Below, piece after piece: positions 7,615-10,213 of a stretch of 10,213 nucleotides of DNA. The position numbers and the translations under genes are program-made. This DNA comes from Vibrio tasmaniensis 1F-187. GTDB taxonomy: Bacteria; Pseudomonadota; Gammaproteobacteria; Enterobacterales; Vibrionaceae. The notes beneath the pieces are model-generated. The model was given only the letters and a program-made list of their open reading frames with translations, was not told the DNA's origin and made no database searches. The first letter of the stretch is position 1, and each line of letters starts with the position of its first letter. The DNA is taken from assembly GCF_000272405.2 (NCBI RefSeq), contig NZ_AJZM02000340.1:1-10213 (forward strand), written 5' to 3'.

Positions 7615-9642
7615 ATCTATAAAACTCGACCAAAACTCAGTGGTATTCAGCTTTACGGTGTATTTTTGTTTATCTCGATGGTTGTGTTCGCTCTTATCAC
7701 TTATGGACTTTTAGAGCAGCAAGTTCAGCAATCAATAAGAAACCTGGAGAAAATCAATACCTCAATTAAACTAAGTACGGCAGAGAGTTATATTAGCCAA
7801 TCCCTGAATAATACCGAAAATTTAGCGATGAAAATTGCCTCACATCAAGTGGTGATTTCTACCGCTTTAGGGGGGGGTGCTACACCACAAGAGATTAGTG
7901 ATAGACTAGCAATCGTGAAACCAGTGACGGGTAAGCACTATATTGTGATCTTGGATATTCTTGGTGACCCAATTTATCAAGAGTTAACCTTACCGGATGA
8001 ACTGTTCGCTCAACTGCACACTAAGATTGAACAAGGAGATCTATCGAGTGTGTTTAGGGTATTTACCTTTCAAGATGATAGTAATAACTTAATGGTTGCT
8101 CTTCCAATACTGTACAACGGTTTTCTAGAAGGTTTACTTGTGTATGTGAAGCCATTTGATATTGACGCCTTTTTATCACCGTTGAGGTTCTCCGAACAAT
8201 ATCAAGTAAGTTTAATTCAAAGCGATAATAGTTGGGGTATGCCTCCCCCAATTGATTGGACGCAACATACAACATACCTCCCTAGATACGACTTGGATTT
8301 AGTTTACAGTATTAACCCTGCTATCTATCAAAACAATCGTAACCAATTTATCCGTTCACTCATCATTGCGTTATCGATAGCTGGTGCGTTGACATATATA
8401 TTGGTCTATTTTACAGGTAAAAAGCTCCTCATATCTCCTTATCAGTCACTAGAAAAGTCTGAGCGCCGATTAAAAAAAGTAGCCATTGAAGCCCAAACCG
8501 CAAGTGTCGCTAAATCACAATTTATAGCCTCTATTAGTCATGAGTTGAGAACCCCTATGAACGGGGTTTTGGGGGCAGCTCAACTGCTGACACAGTGTAA
8601 AAATAAAGATGAGCGTCATGAGCTTGAACAAACCTTGCTCTCTTCCGGGCACCATATGATCTCAATTCTCAACGATATACTAGATTTTTCTAAAATTGAG
8701 GTTGGTAAGCTGACGCTTAATCTTTCTGAATTTAAACTGGCTGACCTACACAATAAAATTGAAAATAGTTATCGACCCTTATGCTTAGATAAAGGTATAA
8801 CGTTTGAAGGAACGGCCTATTCTGAAACATCAATACACCTAGTTGCCGATGAGACCCGGTTAGCACAGATAGCTCTTAATCTTCTCAATAATGCGTGGAA
8901 GTTTACTCAAAAAGGGGAGATCCATTTTTCTACCCGGCTCACGCAAATGAATAACAACGATTATCTAGAAATTAAGGTGTCTGATACGGGAATTGGTATC
9001 CCCGCAGAGAAACAAGCAACGATATTTGACCCATTCACTCAGGGCGATGGGAAAACTACGCGTAAATTTGGCGGGACTGGACTTGGCTTAACTATTATTT
9101 CCAAGCTCGTAGATACTATGCATGGCACGCTTAACTTGGAAAGTAAAGTAGGTGTAGGGACACGCTTTATCATTTGCGTGCCTGTCAAAGTTGTATCACA
9201 GCCTAGAGAGCAAATAAATGAACCAATGAAGTTATTTAATGGCGAAGGGCTGAAAGCTTTGATTGTTGAAGACAATCGTGTAAATAGCATCATCCTATCT
9301 AAATTCCTAAAGAAAAGAGGTTTTAAGTGTGATATTGCCCTTGACGGACAAAAAGGTTTTGAGCAAGCGAGCAGAACCTTTTATGACGTAATCATGATGG
9401 ATAACCATATGCCTATTATGGATGGTACTGAGGCTACGAAACGTATTAAGGCTTTATCTTCACCCTATAGTGATAGCATCGTCATCGCTTGTACCGCTGA
9501 TGCCTTCGAGGAAAACCTAACTAAAATGCGTGAGGTTGGCTGCGCAGAAATCATCACAAAACCAGTCAATGAGGGGGTGTTAGATTCGGTCTTTAATCAA
9601 TATCTGTCAAACCAAGCTGTAGAAAAGGCCAACAGTCCATAA
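7612..9642 (+). CDS. Hybrid sensor histidine kinase with periplasmic sensor and C-terminal receiver
   Basis: This is a 676-residue inner-membrane kinase, probably the signalling partner of the binding protein encoded just upstream. Membrane segments at about 12-33 and 248-268 enclose a periplasmic domain of roughly 210 residues. Its strand-rich pattern (HYIVILDILGDPIYQEL, then LMVALPILYNGFLEGLLVYVKP) suggests a Cache/PAS-like fold; the exact family is not clear. HisKA has His310 in ISHELRTPMNG. The ATPase domain has Asn427, DTGIGI starting at Asp458 and GGTGLGL at 487-493. The receiver (about 547-662) has Glu553/Asp554, acceptor Asp597 in MMDNHMP, Thr628 and Lys650. There is no cytoplasmic PAS or HAMP domain between membrane and kinase core, and no Hpt, so an external Hpt protein is needed to complete a relay. 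The plan resembles LuxQ and TorS. A run of eight G at 7870-7877 lies within the periplasmic part. Confidence 0.93.
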   Translation: MIYKTRPKLSGIQLYGVFLFISMVVFALITYGLLEQQVQQSIRNLEKINTSIKLSTAESYISQSLNNTENLAMKIASHQVVISTALGGGATPQEISDRLAIVKPVTGKHYIVILDILGDPIYQELTLPDELFAQLHTKIEQGDLSSVFRVFTFQDDSNNLMVALPILYNGFLEGLLVYVKPFDIDAFLSPLRFSEQYQVSLIQSDNSWGMPPPIDWTQHTTYLPRYDLDLVYSINPAIYQNNRNQFIRSLIIALSIAGALTYILVYFTGKKLLISPYQSLEKSERRLKKVAIEAQTASVAKSQFIASISHELRTPMNGVLGAAQLLTQCKNKDERHELEQTLLSSGHHMISILNDILDFSKIEVGKLTLNLSEFKLADLHNKIENSYRPLCLDKGITFEGTAYSETSIHLVADETRLAQIALNLLNNAWKFTQKGEIHFSTRLTQMNNNDYLEIKVSDTGIGIPAEKQATIFDPFTQGDGKTTRKFGGTGLGLTIISKLVDTMHGTLNLESKVGVGTRFIICVPVKVVSQPREQINEPMKLFNGEGLKALIVEDNRVNSIILSKFLKKRGFKCDIALDGQKGFEQASRTFYDVIMMDNHMPIMDGTEATKRIKALSSPYSDSIVIACTADAFEENLTKMREVGCAEIITKPVNEGVLDSVFNQYLSNQAVEKANSP

Positions 9643-9681
9643 ATTAATCTGCATGACTAGCTTTGGGCACAGAGAGAAATG
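9643..9681. other. Gap between the second kinase gene and the IS110 remnant
   Basis: These 39 bases separate the kinase stop from the stop of the convergent transposase remnant. No terminator hairpin is apparent. One end of the IS110-type element should fall here or inside the kinase 3' region, but IS1111-type ends are not obvious by eye. Confidence 0.4.
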
Positions 9682-10213
9682 TTAGGTATAAAAAGCATAG
9701 TTTTCATATTCAGTTTGGTTGTGTAACAGTAATCTTATGCTCCGGGCGTTTTTGCGGGGAGGTCACTATTGCCCAGCTCTTTCTAAAATTCCTCGACACC
9801 ATTGTCTCAGTTTTTTTCCAAAAAGATTGACAATCGCTGTTCTAACGCCATGAGCTTATAGTGTACATACTTGTCGCCGAGTTTGGTTATCCGGCTTAAC
9901 TTAGGCCTTTACTCGTGAAACATTATTTCGGAACCAAGCAAATAAACCGCAGTTTTTATTAAATAGAGAACCTTTTGCTTTTGGAAGCGAGTGTCATTGT
10001 AGCGGTTTGGCAGCTAATTCCTTAATTCTTCATGACTCGTTGAATATTGGCAGCGCTAAACACATACGCTTGAGCGGGTAGCTTGCTATGAGTAAGTATA
10101 TAACCAATGTGGTTCAATGGAACTAAATCAAGAACCTACGATCTGGTCAGCTACATCCACTCTCTCTCGCAGCCCTATTCCTAAACCTCTTTACAAAACA
10201 ACCAACTGGAAGC
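9682..10213 (-). pseudogene. IS110/IS1111-family transposase, decayed C-terminal part
   Basis: Read on the minus strand, the segment follows the C-terminal half of an IS110-type DEDD transposase in order, but in several frames with stops. LPVGCFVKR begins at 10212 and stops at 10149-10147. IQRVMKN, a stop (10024-10022) and GISCQTATMTLAS correspond to the family's QRLMTIPGIGPLTAT region. FAW at 9942-9934 matches FAAWLGL, and SRITKLGDKY (9896-9867) matches the GISKRGDKYLR block. A net loss of about 4 bases then shifts frame to HGVRTAIV (9852-9829), matching LIHGARAV. RGILERAGQ, then TAG and TGA (9768-9763), then KNARSI and a final LLLHNQTEYENY end at TAA (9684-9682), matching the ANKNARIAWALL end. 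The N-terminal catalytic half lies beyond the window or is lost. At least three stops and two frameshifts make it clearly dead. Confidence 0.82.

Noticed and set aside
9727..9768. Possible terminator in the GC-richer stretch after the second kinase
   Set aside because: The bases here are explained by conserved transposase codons of the IS110 remnant, and no clean stem followed by a T run was found.
9900..10213. Possible integron attC site or separate small gene on the minus strand (about 10120-10022)
   Set aside because: The frame ending in IQRVMKN aligns in order with the IS110 region before the PGIG motif and joins the downstream remnant in the same frame, so it is transposase debris; no attC core sites were seen.
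1..10213. tRNA, rRNA or CRISPR features
   Set aside because: No cloverleaf-like segment, rRNA motif or regularly spaced repeats with spacers were seen by eye; the only tandem repeat is the 12-bp one without spacers.

Overview
The window looks like an accessory stretch of a marine gammaproteobacterial chromosome, most likely Vibrionaceae or a relative such as Shewanella. The grounds are the moderately AT-rich composition, AT-rich intergenic DNA, the style of the signalling proteins and the two insertion-sequence families present. No taxonomic marker gene is present, so the genus is an inference.

Layout. 1-336 is the broken 3' end of an IS3-family transposase gene, followed by a possible right end of that element near 352-375. 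376-690 is non-coding and holds a 13-bp palindrome (563-575) and a 12-bp tandem repeat (586-617). 691-6228 is a two-gene unit: a 1446-residue membrane hybrid histidine kinase (CHASE, three PAS domains, HisKA, HATPase, a degenerate receiver, an intact receiver and Hpt), then, after 9 bases, a REC-EAL response regulator resembling RocR that should hydrolyse cyclic di-GMP. 6229-6376 is a short intergenic region with a possible promoter overlapping a small palindrome. 6377-9642 is a second two-gene unit: an exported periplasmic-binding-fold protein and, overlapping it by one base, a 676-residue hybrid kinase with a large periplasmic sensor. 9643-9681 is non-coding. 9682-10213 on the minus strand is a heavily decayed IS110/IS1111-family transposase gene that runs off the end of the window.

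How the genes may work together. The first kinase has every element of a four-step phosphorelay and sits beside a receiver-controlled c-di-GMP phosphodiesterase, its probable output. The second unit has the architecture of LuxP/LuxQ or TorT/TorS: a soluble periplasmic ligand binder plus a partner hybrid kinase. That kinase ends in a receiver and has no Hpt or output regulator of its own in the window. The inferred model is that two periplasmic inputs, one direct through CHASE and one through the binding protein, converge on a single c-di-GMP degrading output, with the first kinase's Hpt as a possible shared relay. All four genes appear intact, while the transposase genes on both sides are dead.
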